From Ischnura elegans (lineage: Eukaryota > Arthropoda > Insecta > Odonata > Coenagrionidae), in assembly GCF_921293095.1 (NCBI RefSeq), contig NW_025791724.1, positions 62,001-126,000 on the forward strand: a stretch of DNA of 64,000 nt, read 5' to 3'. The notes beneath the pieces are model-generated. The model searched no databases. It worked only from the letters and a program-made list of their open reading frames with translations, and was not told the origin of the DNA. Position numbers and translations under genes: made by a program. Positions 1 to 10,950 of the stretch are shown one piece after another (the first letter of the stretch is position 1; the number at the start of each line of letters is the position of its first letter).

Positions 1-867
1 GAACCGAAAACCGTAGGAGCGTCAAACGGAGTCATTCCATTTCCTTCGAATATCACGACTCGCGGCGCAATCGGAATACTCTCGCGACATTCAGCCCCCG
101 CCGGAAAGGGGAAACGATAATCGAGTGCCGCCGTTTGTGGAATAACGGCACGAGAACAAAAATTATGGACATTCGTCCGCTTCTCCCGGGGATCGCGGGT
201 TCGCGGCAGCGCGAACGATCGCAGTCGCACGCGGAAAGAGTGATTTCGGCGTCGCGAAAAGGCGAGATCGAGGGAAACAGTCGCGTTTCGGCGACGCCGA
301 AGTGGCGTCTCGATCGTCGATCGAAATCGCCGCAAACTCGGATCGAAAAGTGCAACAGACGAATGCACAACCGCGGATCGAGTCGTCGCGACACGACGCC
401 GATCCGTCCGACAGGCACATCTTCCGACCATCGTTCTCCGTCCGCGGGGCGCCGTCCAGACCGGCGCCGGCGTGCCGGCACACGCAGGAAGGTTCAGAGA
501 AACGGCGAGGCAGGTCGCCGATCGACCACGCGAACCCGCGACGCCACGGCGACACTTTAATTATCGGGTCGGAAGGTGACATGCCGTATTTCGCTCGGGC
601 GCCGCGGCGCCCGCGACGTTCCGGTCGCCGACGGCGGGCCGCCCGCGCGCGGCCGGGACTGTCGCCTCGCGCGTCGAGATCGGACGCCGACGTCGGAGCC
701 GCCGGCGCCGTCCGAAACGATAAAGTGCGAGACGAAGTCGAGTACAAAGATTCGAAGGAGAACGCCGACGACAAGTTCGACAGCGGCGAACGCGCTCCGA
801 AATGGTACGATATCTCGAAGGTGGGAAACGCGAAAATTTCATCGCTTCATACCTCTCGTCCGAGACC
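1..867 (+). promoter_or_regulatory. H1 upstream region, unit 1 (GC- and CpG-rich)
   Basis: This stretch precedes H1 and is strikingly richer in G, C and CpG than the other spacers. Several overlapping open frames run through it on both strands, as expected of GC-rich DNA, and none resembles a known protein. I see no convincing TATA box; the nearest weak candidate is GATATC near 809. It probably holds the H1 promoter. The copy in unit 2 carries 8 extra bases near 39301. The window opens inside this region, so its left limit is at or before position 1. Confidence 0.5.
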
Positions 868-1590
868 ATGGCAGACGCTACCGCAGCAGCCGCAGCAGCG
901 CCCCCGGCGGCCCAGCCGTCCGGCACCGCAGCCGTCAAGCCCCTGCCCGCCGCCTCCGCAGCATCCAAGAAGGCCAGCAAGGGCGCCGCCTCCAAGAAGG
1001 CCCGCGCAAAGCCCTCGCATCCACCGACCTCCGAGATGGTCAACAACGCCGTCAAGAGCCTCAAGGAACGCGGCGGCTCCTCCCTCCAGGCCATCAAGAA
1101 GTACATCGCCGCCTCCTACAAGGTCGACGCCGAGAAGCTCTCCCCCTTCATCAAGAAGTACCTCAAGTCCGCCGTCACCTCCGGCACACTCGTGCAGACC
1201 AAGGGCAAGGGAGCGTCGGGGTCCTTCAAGCTGAGCTCCACCACGCTGAAGGACAAGGCTGCACCCGCTGCAGCCAAGGCGAAGAAGACCGCAGCCAAGA
1301 AGACCGCCGCGGCCAAGAAGCCGAAGCCCGCGAAGAAGGAGAAGGCTGCCACCAAGCGGTCCGCGCCCAAGGAGCGCTCCAAGTCCGCGCCTCCTGCGAA
1401 GAAGGCAAAGAAAGCAGACAAGCCCAAGAAGAAGCCCGCAGCAGCCAAGCCAGCGGCGAAGGCAGCAAAGTCCCCATCGAAGGCAAAGAAGGCGCCCACC
1501 AAGCCCAAGGCGCCCAAGCCCAAGAAGACGCCCACCAAGCCCAAGCCCGCGGCAGCAAAGAAGGCCGCCGCCGCCCCCAAGAAGAAGTGA
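868..1590 (+). CDS. H1: Linker histone H1
   Basis: The 240-aa product binds linker DNA at the nucleosome dyad and compacts chromatin. Residues 1-49 are an Ala/Pro/Lys-rich tail. Residues about 50-122 form the winged-helix H15 globular domain, recognisable from [20 protein letters not shown] and the later [11 protein letters not shown]. The remainder is a Lys/Ala/Pro-rich tail ending in PKKK, and the length is usual for an insect H1. I chose the ATG at 868 because it has a good start context (gaccATGG) and gives the normal MADA-type beginning. An in-frame ATG at 802 would add 22 residues unlike any H1. There is no intron, and the frame runs to a stop followed by a histone stem-loop, so this is a replication-dependent gene. 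It is identical in protein to the unit 2 copy. Confidence 0.96.
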   Translation: MADATAAAAAAPPAAQPSGTAAVKPLPAASAASKKASKGAASKKARAKPSHPPTSEMVNNAVKSLKERGGSSLQAIKKYIAASYKVDAEKLSPFIKKYLKSAVTSGTLVQTKGKGASGSFKLSSTTLKDKAAPAAAKAKKTAAKKTAAAKKPKPAKKEKAATKRSAPKERSKSAPPAKKAKKADKPKKKPAAAKPAAKAAKSPSKAKKAPTKPKAPKPKKTPTKPKPAAAKKAAAAPKKK

Positions 1591-1643
1591 GCGACCGAAC
1601 CTCGCAGGTTCACCGAACTTCGATGTACGCGAAGTTCAATTTA

Positions 1644-1659
1644 GGCCCTCTTAAGGGCC
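1644..1659 (+). terminator. Histone 3' stem-loop of H1
   Basis: GGCCCTCTTAAGGGCC forms a 6-bp stem with a CTTA loop, 54 nt after the H1 stop. It fits the SLBP-bound histone mRNA 3' end family. The loop CTTA differs from the TTTT or TTTC loops of the core histones here. Confidence 0.93.
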
Positions 1660-2445
1660 ATCAAGTCATACAGATGACTATTTTCCATGCTTAAAACAAA
1701 ATTCCAAACTCCTTCACCTTACCCAATAAAGTTTCAAACCTTACCCATTGAAGGAAATGAGTAGATGGACAATATTCCTTCTACAAAACCGCTAATTTTA
1801 CGTCAAATTAATGCACCTTCCATTGAAGGTTGTCAGATAATTTTTTGGCAGTAAAAATTTACCTATGAACCTAAGTTTCGAAAGAGACGTCTGCTGCAGC
1901 AGAAAGCCTGATTGCTCAAAAGAATGAAGTATTTGCGTTTCACATATTTGCAACCAAGACGGTCGATTGTTGAAAACAATGAAATCTTGGCGAATGTCAT
2001 TGTTGCATTAGTATTTTCCGTGACAAAACTGCTGGCGGAAAACAATCGTCGCGCATGGCAACATCTCCTGACGACATTTTTTGAGTTCGAGAGATGCCTA
2101 CATTGTCGTAACTCGATAAACGATTGAGTGTACTCCTGACTTTGTTATTCTGAAAGAACTTCGAAATTTCCGTTACTTATGAAATTTAAATTGCCATTCT
2201 GTAAAGATAACATTTTCCGTCAGGAAACTGCCAGGATGCCAAGCACTCCATCTGCAAAAAAACATCTTTTCATAAGTTATATTCATACCTTCCAGTATTT
2301 TTCTATACTATTTTTCATTAGTTAATTATAATTATCATTAATTACAACTTTATTATTTTTTCATTCTCTTTCAGCTTTTCTTTATGAAATATTATTTCAT
2401 TCTCGTCGATGAAAGCAATGGGAAACAATCGTCTGTATGACGTCT
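1660..2445. other. H1-H3 intergenic spacer, unit 1
   Basis: AT-rich spacer between the convergent 3' ends of H1 (+) and H3 (-). The only signal I see is an AATAAA at 1725-1730, about 66 nt past the H1 stem-loop, which could be a back-up polyadenylation site. Short open frames on both strands (1863-2127) look like chance. Confidence 0.7.
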
Positions 2446-2461
2446 AGTCCTGAAAAGGACT
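2446..2461 (-). terminator. Histone 3' stem-loop of H3
   Basis: On the minus strand this reads AGTCCTTTTCAGGACT, a 6-bp stem with a TTTC loop, 41 nt past the H3 stop. The basal pair is A-T rather than the usual G-C, so the normally strong GG start of the stem is missing. Confidence 0.93.
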
Positions 2462-2501
2462 TTTGTTTTTGTGCCGACAAGAAGTCGACAGCGACGACGA
2501 T

Positions 2502-3405
<904 letters not shown>

Positions 3406-3464
3406 ATTTCCATCGCGGCAGCAGCCCATTACATCTGGCAGCTGCAGCATCATCGAATAACAAA

Positions 3465-3480
3465 GGTCCTTTTCAGGACC
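3465..3480 (+). terminator. Histone 3' stem-loop of H4
   Basis: GGTCCTTTTCAGGACC is a 6-bp stem with a TTTC loop, 59 nt after the H4 stop. This is a textbook histone mRNA 3' processing signal. Confidence 0.95.
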
Positions 3481-4300
3481 ATAGAACATGCAGGATATTA
3501 TTTGCCATTGCTTACACTCGTCGCAATCACAGAAATGTGATGTCATCGATAATACATGAGAACTAAGGTACTGGTTGAGTAAAGAAAAAAAAAATTGATG
3601 GAATTGTCACATGACAAGTTACTATTATGCTAGTAAACCAAATACTTTCATTCATATTGAAAGTTGATTGAGTAAACTGCTGAGGGACGATCAATTTGTT
3701 TCTATTTCTTAATCCAACCCATATTACCGACTTCAACAATAATGGTCACTAAGTGTTCTATTTCCGGTAGTTATTGTTACATTTTACAGCGGCACAAGCC
3801 GTTAACAATGTCGTCCATTGATAGTGTTACTTAGCAACGACCAAACGCCTTCGTCGATTTTCAAACAATTCTTCGACCGAATGCGGTGACTATGACACAT
3901 TGTTATACATCGCCTATCTGTTGCTTAGAAACGCACTGCTGCCAACATATTTTCAAACTGCTACATAGCATTCGGACTTTTTGGATATCCATTCAAATGT
4001 TCCTTTTACAAGGCGAAGCTATGGTATTGCAACATGTTTTTCCCCCATCATAATACTAATCCCTTAATTACTATTCATTCATCATCACAGTTTCTCTAAC
4101 TCTGTTGGTATGCTTTCGTCACACTTGCTATCGTTCTATTATGTTATAATTTTCAAATTTTATAACCACTTGACAACTCGATCCACGACCTCTCCACCAG
4201 AGAAACAGAAAGTAATTTCTAGACTTTTTATGTGCACATTCTGGGAAGAGTACCAAATTCTTTGACATAGTCGTAAGACTGACAGACCTAGATGGTTTGC
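3481..4300. other. H4-H2A intergenic spacer, unit 1
   Basis: AT-rich spacer between the convergent 3' ends of H4 (+) and H2A (-). I see no gene, RNA or repeat in it. It recurs almost unchanged in unit 2 at 42213-43032. Confidence 0.7.
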
Positions 4301-4316
4301 GGTCCTAAAAAGGACC
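4301..4316 (-). terminator. Histone 3' stem-loop of H2A
   Basis: The minus strand reads GGTCCTTTTTAGGACC, a 6-bp stem with a TTTT loop, 32 nt past the H2A stop. Confidence 0.95.
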
Positions 4317-4348
4317 ATTTTTTTATTCTCTTCGTAAGAAGAGAACGC

Positions 4349-4785
<437 letters not shown>

Positions 4786-4805
4786 TACCTAACGCATTAA
4801 TTGAT

Positions 4806-4826
4806 GCGCCGAAGGCGCGATTATAG
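4806..4826 (-). promoter_or_regulatory. LINE 3'-end hairpin and TATA-like box upstream of H2A
   Basis: GCGCC-GAA-GGCGC (4806-4818) is a perfect 5-bp hairpin near the element's 3' end, kept in all four copies. Directly beside it the minus strand reads CTATAATC (4819-4826), 96-103 nt upstream of the H2A ATG and in the right orientation to act as a substitute TATA box. That promoter role is inference. Confidence 0.4.
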
Positions 4827-5450
4827 CTGTACCGGTGAACCCAATTCACCCTAACCAGCCAGGTTACATTAGAACAATTTTTGTGCGCAGTTGTTTGTGT
4901 TGTGAGGGTAGTGATTTGTTTGTGTGAGCAGAAACTTAAAACTATTGAGGAGGTAGATATTTACATTGGGATTACTTTAATACAATATTACATAATAACA
5001 GGTTATCTTTACCTTGATGATAAGGAGTTTGTTACATTTGCTATGGATGATGAGGGTGGAGTTACTTTACTCTCTTTTTATACATATATAAATATTTTTT
5101 TTTTCTTTTGATTTTTTTTTTATAATCTTTTATAATATTTTATTTTTTATTTTTGTATTCCATTTTTTTGTGTTTTTTATCATTTTTTTTATGTTTTCTT
5201 TTCTTTATATATATATTTTTTTTTCTTTTCTTTTCATATTATATTGTCATCGTCAATGTTAGATTAGATATGACATTTTATAAACCTTTAATTAGAGTGA
5301 ATGAATGACTAATTTTCTAGAAGAAAGACATAGGAAAGACTCATAGGCGAGTAATGAATTGAGGCAGTTTGTATGTAGTAGGGATTTTTGGGTTATAATC
5401 CCAGATGTATTGGAGAAGTGTATTATGGGTTGCCCCGAGTCTGGACTTGT

Positions 5451-7370
5451 TTATGGTTGGTCCTGTAGGAGTAGCAGTTGATTCAGGAGGAATTGTTTCT
5501 TTTCCACTTTTGAGTGGAGAGAGGAGAGGTGTGTGCTAATGTTACTGAACCACGTGAATAGTTCGTTGTCAGCAGGTTGGGGAATAGCGGATGGATCAAG
5601 TGGGGGGAATCCGCGATTGGTGGCGGCGGCGTATGAACGAGGTAGTGAGGGAGGAAGGGGAGTGGCTTGGTTGGTTGAGTTTGCAAGACGACGGGCTGCC
5701 ATTGCAGCTTTTGCCGCTCGATGTTTTTCGCAGCCTCTGTAGCTGGCGGTGTGATCAGAAGAGCAGAGAGCGCATTTAGCTGGTTCCTTGTCAGTTTTTG
5801 TGCATTCTGACGACGCGTGGTCGCCTGCGCATTTCACACATTTGGGGGGAAGGCAGCAGTGGTTCTTGGTGTGACCTATGGCCTGACACCTATGACATTG
5901 AACGGGAATAGCTGGTTTTTTGAAGGTATCTATTTTAACGCCGAGACCGACGAGGTGATTGATTGCCATGAATTTAGCTGCGTCTATTGTGTGTTCTGTT
6001 ATTACATGGACAACCTGTGTTGGGTATTTGGGGACTGAGGTATGGCCTAGGTCTCGCTGCCTTTGAGACGGTCGGGTGGAGAAGATTCTGGAGCATGAGA
6101 TTACAGGGAATCCTAGATTTTGCAGATCTGTTAGTATTTCATTGTCATCAACTGAGGCAAAAGTACCTCGCAGAGAGAATTCTCTGCGCCTGTTTTCTTG
6201 CAGGCAATATGTGCTGTAGGGGATATTTAGGTTGTTCAATGTTGCTTTGGCTGCAATGAAGTCGGCTACGTTAGAGCACTTGATAATTGCAGAAGAGTTC
6301 GATGTTGCGTGAGAGATTGGAGGAAATTGGCAATTTTTAATTAATTGGGCATGTAGGGCTGGCCATTTGGAAGTATCTGCTACTTGAATGGGAGGTATTT
6401 TCTGTTTTTTATTGACTGCCATCGTTGAGTGAAGCTCATCTTGTGGGGTGGATGCATTGCAATCCATTAGATCGCCTGTTGTGGGGTTGACATTGGTGCT
6501 TTTAGCGGCCATTGCGGTGTTTACCGTGTTAGGAGGTGTAAGCATGTGATTGGCAGGTTTAGATTGGCTACCAGAGGGCGTTTTTGTTGACTTTGTGATT
6601 TTGGCCCTCTTAAGGGCCTCTGCTGGAACGGCTTGTCCTAGGACCTCGGGAGTGGTATCGTTGGAATTGTCATTGTGTGGGGGTTCAGTTTCAATAACAA
6701 TCTGGTAATTGGCCCTCTTAAGGGCCTCTACTGGAATGGCTTGTCCTAGGACCTCGGGAGTGGTATCGTTGGAATTGTCATTGTGTGGGGGTTCAGTTTC
6801 AATAACAATCTGGTAATTGGTCCCCTTAAGGGCCGTGTCACTTATGGCTTGGTTTGGCACAGTGGTGGGAGTTTTTTGTCTTTGGGGTTTAGGTTCATGG
6901 TTGGTGGTCGCTTTTGACTTAGAGTTGGACTTTTTGATCGTCGATTTGTTGTTGACGTCTTTAATTTTGGCGCTGTCGCCATTGACTTGTGCCAGAGGGG
7001 CAAATTTGTTTTTGTCAGCAAATATGGGTGTGATTGTGATTTGCTTTCCGCGGTTGCGTGCGGAAGCTGACTGAAAGGTAGAGTCCAGACTCTGACAAGG
7101 GGCCTGCGCGGACCTCCTCTGGCTGGCCGGGTTTGCTGGTGGGTTTAGAGTGGTGGGTGTAGGAACAGATGGTGACGCGGCCGGAACTGGGATGGCCGGA
7201 GTGGTGGAATTCGGGTTTACTGCTGATACCGAGTTGAAAATGGTCCCCATAAGGTCCTGTCTGACGTCTGCCGGCAGTTTAGCGATCAGTTCCTTTACTG
7301 TCCGCAGCAGGGCATTGGTGTCCTCGGCGGCTGATGACGCAGAGCTCGTTGTGGCCGCCATGGACTCCAT
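5451..7370 (-). CDS. LINE ORF1 (Jockey-type Gag-like protein), copy A1
   Basis: The 639-aa product is a nucleic-acid-binding protein that would package LINE RNA. Residues 1-350 are low-complexity and rich in Pro, Ser, Thr and Asn. Residues about 180-260 hold three units of a 36-aa tandem repeat (ALKRANYQIVIETEPPHNDN type). A PRE/C2HC-like region follows, then three CCHC knuckles at about 492-547, beginning CHRCQAIGHTKNHC, CVKCAGDHASSEC and CALCSSDHTASYRGC. This knuckle triplet is characteristic of Jockey-clade ORF1. The ATG at 7370 has a good context. The frame is fully open and differs by very few residues from the other two copies, so insertion or homogenisation is recent. Confidence 0.9.
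   Translation of the reverse strand: MESMAATTSSASSAAEDTNALLRTVKELIAKLPADVRQDLMGTIFNSVSAVNPNSTTPAIPVPAASPSVPTPTTLNPPANPASQRRSAQAPCQSLDSTFQSASARNRGKQITITPIFADKNKFAPLAQVNGDSAKIKDVNNKSTIKKSNSKSKATTNHEPKPQRQKTPTTVPNQAISDTALKGTNYQIVIETEPPHNDNSNDTTPEVLGQAIPVEALKRANYQIVIETEPPHNDNSNDTTPEVLGQAVPAEALKRAKITKSTKTPSGSQSKPANHMLTPPNTVNTAMAAKSTNVNPTTGDLMDCNASTPQDELHSTMAVNKKQKIPPIQVADTSKWPALHAQLIKNCQFPPISHATSNSSAIIKCSNVADFIAAKATLNNLNIPYSTYCLQENRRREFSLRGTFASVDDNEILTDLQNLGFPVISCSRIFSTRPSQRQRDLGHTSVPKYPTQVVHVITEHTIDAAKFMAINHLVGLGVKIDTFKKPAIPVQCHRCQAIGHTKNHCCLPPKCVKCAGDHASSECTKTDKEPAKCALCSSDHTASYRGCEKHRAAKAAMAARRLANSTNQATPLPPSLPRSYAAATNRGFPPLDPSAIPQPADNELFTWFSNISTHLSSLHSKVEKKQFLLNQLLLLQDQP
6603..6834 (+). repeat. 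108-bp tandem repeat in LINE ORF1 carrying histone-like stem-loops (A1)
   Basis: Three stem-loop-like sequences begin at 6603, 6711 and 6819, exactly 108 bp (36 codons) apart. The first two read GGCCCTCTTAAGGGCC on the plus strand, the same 16 bases as the H1 mRNA stem-loop. The third has diverged (GGTCCCCTTAAGGGCC). They are antisense to the LINE transcript. Equivalent arrays start at 9598 and 45332. Confidence 0.8.
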
Positions 7371-7768
7371 GGCGGCCTGATGGTAGCGTTGGGGAGGGCA
7401 GGGAGGGCTGTTTGGGGTCCCTAATAAGTGGACCCGGCCGCTTTCCCCGGGGGTGCAATGGGCGATTCTAACGGCCCAGAAGCCCGGGTACTAACGGCCA
7501 GGAAGACCAAGGGAATTTGTCGCAGGTGAAAAGACGCCACCCGAAGGTGAGAACCGCGACGGCTACGCCCAAATTTAGGTACAGGCGCAGCCAGCCGCAG
7601 CCCTTCGGGCGCTCTTTTGGCGACTAGGGAGTAGGCGTTTAGCCGATTGCGTTGTCTTCTTCCCACAGGGGGTTGCGTGAAGTCCGCGGCCGGAGCAGTT
7701 GATGGCGCGGCTTCTTCTGGGGTTGCTTCTGCCCAAGGTTTCAGATCGGAAGGCTCAAGCGTGTTGAC

Positions 7769-7781
7769 GTTGATTAGAACC
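7769..7781 (+). repeat. LINE target-site copy 2 (unit 1)
   Basis: GTTGATTAGAACC between copies A1 and A2. A1's 5' end (GTGTTGAC on the plus strand) joins it directly with no extra bases. Confidence 0.85.
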
Positions 7782-8445
7782 TAACGCATTAATTGATGCG
7801 CCGAAGGCGCGATTATAGCTGTACCGGTGAACCCAATTCACCCTAACCAGCCAGGTTACATTAGAACAATTTTTGTGCGCAGTTGTTTGTGTTGTGAGGG
7901 TAGTGATTTGTTTGTGTGAGCAGAAACTTAAAACTATTGAGGAGGTAGATATTTACATTGGGATTACTTTAATACAATATTACATAATAACAGGTTATCT
8001 TTACCTTGATGATAAGGAGTTTGTTACATTTGCTATGGATGATGAGGGTGGAGTTACTTTACTCTCTTTTTATACATATATAAATATTTTTTTTTTCTTT
8101 TGATTTTTTTTTTATAATCTTTTATAATATTTTATTTTTTATTTTTGTATTCCATTTTTTTGTGTTTTTTATCATTTTTTTTTATGTTTTCTTTTCTTTA
8201 TATATATATATTTTTTTTTCTTTTCTTTTCATATTATATTGTCATCGTCAATGTTAGATTAGATATGACATTTTATAAACCTTTAATTAGAGTGAATGAA
8301 TGACTAATTTTCTAGAAGAAAGACATAGGAAAGACTCATAGGCGAGTAATGAATTGAGGCAGTTTGTATGTAGTAGGGATTTTTGGGTTATAATCCCAGA
8401 TGTATTGGAGAAGTGTATTGTGGGTTGCCCCGAGTCTGGACTTGT

Positions 8446-10365
8446 TTATGGTTGGTCCTGTAGGAGTAGCAGTTGATTCAGGAGGAATTGTTTCTTTTCC
8501 ACTTTTGAGTGGAGAGAGGAGAGGTGTGTGCTAATGTTACTGAACCACGTGAATAGTTCGTTGTCAGCAGGTTGGGGAATAGCGGATGGATCAAGTGGGG
8601 GGAATCCGTGATTGGTGGCGGCGGCGTATGAACGAGGTAGTGAGGGAGGAAGGGGAGTGGCTTGGTTGGTTGAGTTTGCAAGACGACGGGCTGCCATTGC
8701 AGCTTTTGCCGCTCGATGTTTTTCGCAGCCTCTGTAGCTGGCGGTGTGATCAGAAGAGCAGAGAGCGCATTTAGCTGGTTCCTTGTCAGTTTTTGTGCAT
8801 TCTGACGACGCGTGGTCGCCTGCGCATTTCACACATTTGGGGGGAAGGCAGCAGTGGTTCTTGGTGTGACCTATGGCCTGACACCTATGACATTGAACGG
8901 GAATAGCTGGTTTTTTGAAGGTATCTATTTTAACGCCGAGACCGACGAGGTGATTGATTGCCATGAATTTAGCTGCGTCTATTGTGTGTTCTGTTATTAC
9001 ATGGACAACCTGTGTTGGGTATTTGGGGACTGAGGTATGGCCTAGGTCTCGCTGCCTTTGAGACGGTCGGGTGGAGAAGATTCTGGAGCATGAGATTACA
9101 GGGAATCCTAGATTTTGCAGATCTGTTAGTATTTCATTGTCATCAACTGAGGCAAAAGTACCTCGCAGAGAGAATTCTCTGCGCCTGTTTTCTTGCAGGC
9201 AATATGTGCTGTAGGGGATATTTAGGTTGTTCAATGTTGCTTTGGCTGCAATGAAGTCGGCTACGTTAGAGCACTTGATAATTGCAGAAGAGTTCGATGT
9301 TGCGTGAGAGATTGGAGGAAATTGGCAATTTTTAATTAATTGGGCATGTAGGGCTGGCCATTTGGAAGTATCTGCTACTTGAATGGGAGGTATTTTCTGT
9401 TTTTTATTGACTGCCATCGTTGAGTGAAGCTCATCTTGTGGGGTGGATGCATTGCAATCCATTAGATCGCCTGTTGTGGGGTTGACATTGGTGCTTTTAG
9501 CGGCCATTGCGGTGTTTACCGTGTTAGGAGGTGTAAGCATGTGATTGGCAGGTTTAAATTGGCTACCAGAGGGCGTTTTTGTTGACTTTGTGATTTTGGC
9601 CCTCTTAAGGGCCTCTGCTGGAACGGCTTGTCCTAGGACCTCGGGAGTGGTATCGTTGGAATTGTCATTGTGTGGGGGTTCAGTTTCAATAACAATCTGG
9701 TAATTGGCCCTCTTAAGGGCCTCTACTGGAATGGCTTGTCCTAGGACCTCGGGAGTGGTATCGTTGGAATTGTCATTGTGTGGGGGTTCAGTTTCAATAA
9801 CAATCTGGTAATTGGTCCCCTTAAGGGCCGTGTCACTTATGGCTTGGTTTGGCACAGTGGTGGGAGTTTTTTGTCTTTGGGGTTTAGGTTCATGGTTGGT
9901 GGTCGCTTTTGACTTAGAGTTGGACTTTTTGATCGTCGATTTGTTGTTGACGTCTTTAATTTTGGCGCTGTCGCCATTGACTTGTGCCAGAGGGGCAAAT
10001 TTGTTTTTGTCAGCAAATATGGGTGTGATTGTGATTTGCTTTCCGCGGTTGCGTGCGGAAGCTGACTGAAAGGTAGAGTCCAGACTCTGACAAGGGGCCT
10101 GCGCGGACCTCCTCTGGCTGGCCGGGTTTGCTGGTGGGTTTAGAGTGGTGGGTGTAGGAACAGATGGTGACGCGGCCGGAACTGGGATGGCCGGAGTGGT
10201 GGAATTCGGGTTTACTGCTGATACCGAGTTGAAAATGGTCCCCATAAGGTCCTGTCTGACGTCTGCCGGCAGTTTAGCGATCAGTTCCTTTACTGTCCGC
10301 AGCAGGGCATTGGTGTCCTCGGCGGCTGATGACGCAGAGCTCGTTGTGGCCGCCATGGACTCCAT
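8446..10365 (-). CDS. LINE ORF1 (Jockey-type Gag-like protein), copy A2
   Basis: This 639-aa frame is intact and nearly identical to the ORF1 at 5451-7370. I see two replacements relative to that copy: Phe for Ser after PSGSQ, and His for Arg before GFPPLD. Both are shared with copy A3 in unit 2. It has the same 36-aa repeats and three CCHC knuckles at about residues 492-547. Its role would be LINE RNA binding. Confidence 0.9.
   Translation of the reverse strand: MESMAATTSSASSAAEDTNALLRTVKELIAKLPADVRQDLMGTIFNSVSAVNPNSTTPAIPVPAASPSVPTPTTLNPPANPASQRRSAQAPCQSLDSTFQSASARNRGKQITITPIFADKNKFAPLAQVNGDSAKIKDVNNKSTIKKSNSKSKATTNHEPKPQRQKTPTTVPNQAISDTALKGTNYQIVIETEPPHNDNSNDTTPEVLGQAIPVEALKRANYQIVIETEPPHNDNSNDTTPEVLGQAVPAEALKRAKITKSTKTPSGSQFKPANHMLTPPNTVNTAMAAKSTNVNPTTGDLMDCNASTPQDELHSTMAVNKKQKIPPIQVADTSKWPALHAQLIKNCQFPPISHATSNSSAIIKCSNVADFIAAKATLNNLNIPYSTYCLQENRRREFSLRGTFASVDDNEILTDLQNLGFPVISCSRIFSTRPSQRQRDLGHTSVPKYPTQVVHVITEHTIDAAKFMAINHLVGLGVKIDTFKKPAIPVQCHRCQAIGHTKNHCCLPPKCVKCAGDHASSECTKTDKEPAKCALCSSDHTASYRGCEKHRAAKAAMAARRLANSTNQATPLPPSLPRSYAAATNHGFPPLDPSAIPQPADNELFTWFSNISTHLSSLHSKVEKKQFLLNQLLLLQDQP
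9598..9829 (+). repeat. 108-bp tandem repeat with histone-like stem-loops (A2)
   Basis: Same three-unit array as in A1, starting at 9598, 9706 and 9814. Two units are exact matches to the H1 stem-loop on the plus strand. Confidence 0.8.
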
Positions 10366-10783
10366 GGCGGCCTGATGGTAGCGTTGGGGAGGGCAGGGAG
10401 GGCTGTTTGGGGTCCCTAATAAGTGGACCCGGCCGCTTTCCCCGGGGGTGCAATGGGCGATTCTAACGGCCCAGAAGCCCGGGTACTAACGGCCAGGAAG
10501 ACCAAGGGAATTTGTCGCAGGTGAAAAGACGCCACCCGAAGGTGAGAACCGCGACGGCTACGCCCAAATTTAGGTACAGGCGCAGCCAGCCGCAGCCCTT
10601 CGGGCGCTCTTTTGGCGACTAGGGAGTAGGCGTTTAGCCGATTGCGTAGTCTTCTTCCCACAGGGGGTTGCGTGAAGTCCGCGGCCGGAGCAGTTGATGG
10701 CGCGGCTTCTTCTGGGGTTGCTTCTGCCCAAGGTTTCAGATCGGAAGGCTCAAGCGTGTTGACGTTGTGTTGTTGCTTCGTTC

Positions 10784-10796
10784 GTTGATTAGAACC
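10784..10796 (+). repeat. LINE target-site copy 3 (unit 1)
   Basis: GTTGATTAGAACC on the H2B side of the insertions, directly followed by native promoter sequence GTGTCTGTGTGGC. Confidence 0.85.
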
Positions 10797-10950
10797 GTGT
10801 CTGTGTGGCTTATACATTTTATGGCCTGCCGCTGGCCGACTGCTCCGTCTACTCGACCAATCCGGTGTCGGCGAGTCCCGACTTCACGGCATATAATAAA
10901 AATCTAGCCAAAAATTTTCATTCTCGCTGCTACGCAACGTTGGTACCAAC
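10797..10950. promoter_or_regulatory. Remaining half of the H2A-H2B divergent promoter, unit 1
   Basis: For H2B there is a CCAAT box at 10857-10861 and a TATA box (ATATAATAAA) at 10891-10900, 51-60 nt before the ATG. A minus-strand TATAAG at 10809-10814 points toward H2A. In the pre-insertion arrangement it would sit roughly 75-80 nt before the H2A ATG, so it is probably the original H2A TATA box, now separated from H2A by 6 kb of LINE. Confidence 0.75.

Larger units (their letters stand above)
4786..7768 (-). mobile_element. Jockey-clade LINE, ORF1-only derivative, copy A1
   Basis: This 2983-bp non-LTR element lies on the minus strand, with its 5' end at 7768. It consists of a GC-rich 5' region, an intact ORF1 (5451-7370), the last ~36 codons of ORF2 (5341-5450), an A-rich 3' UTR (minus sense) and a conserved 3' end without a long poly(A) tail. 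Comparison with the ORF2-bearing copy at 46537-49692 shows that nearly all of ORF2 is missing, and the same join is present in A2 and A3. It is flanked by exact 13-bp target copies. Its 3' junction has four extra bases (GGTA in minus sense) absent from the other copies. It lies in the H2A-H2B promoter. Confidence 0.88.
7782..10783 (-). mobile_element. Jockey-clade LINE, ORF1-only derivative, copy A2
   Basis: This is a second minus-strand copy, head-to-tail with A1 and about 3.0 kb long, with the same ORF2 deletion and an intact ORF1 (8446-10365). Its 5' junction differs from A1: 20 extra bases (10764-10783) lie between the shared 5' end and the 13-bp target copy. This argues that it was not made by simply duplicating A1. 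Confidence 0.88.

Noticed and set aside
802-867. N-terminal extension of H1 from the ATG at 802
   Set aside because: The added 22 residues match no H1, and the ATG at 868 has a better start context and the family-typical beginning.
302-1694. Long Arg/Ser/Pro-rich open frames overlapping the H1 upstream region and H1
   Set aside because: GC-rich DNA leaves many frames open. The translations are simple Arg-rich strings and run out of frame through H1.
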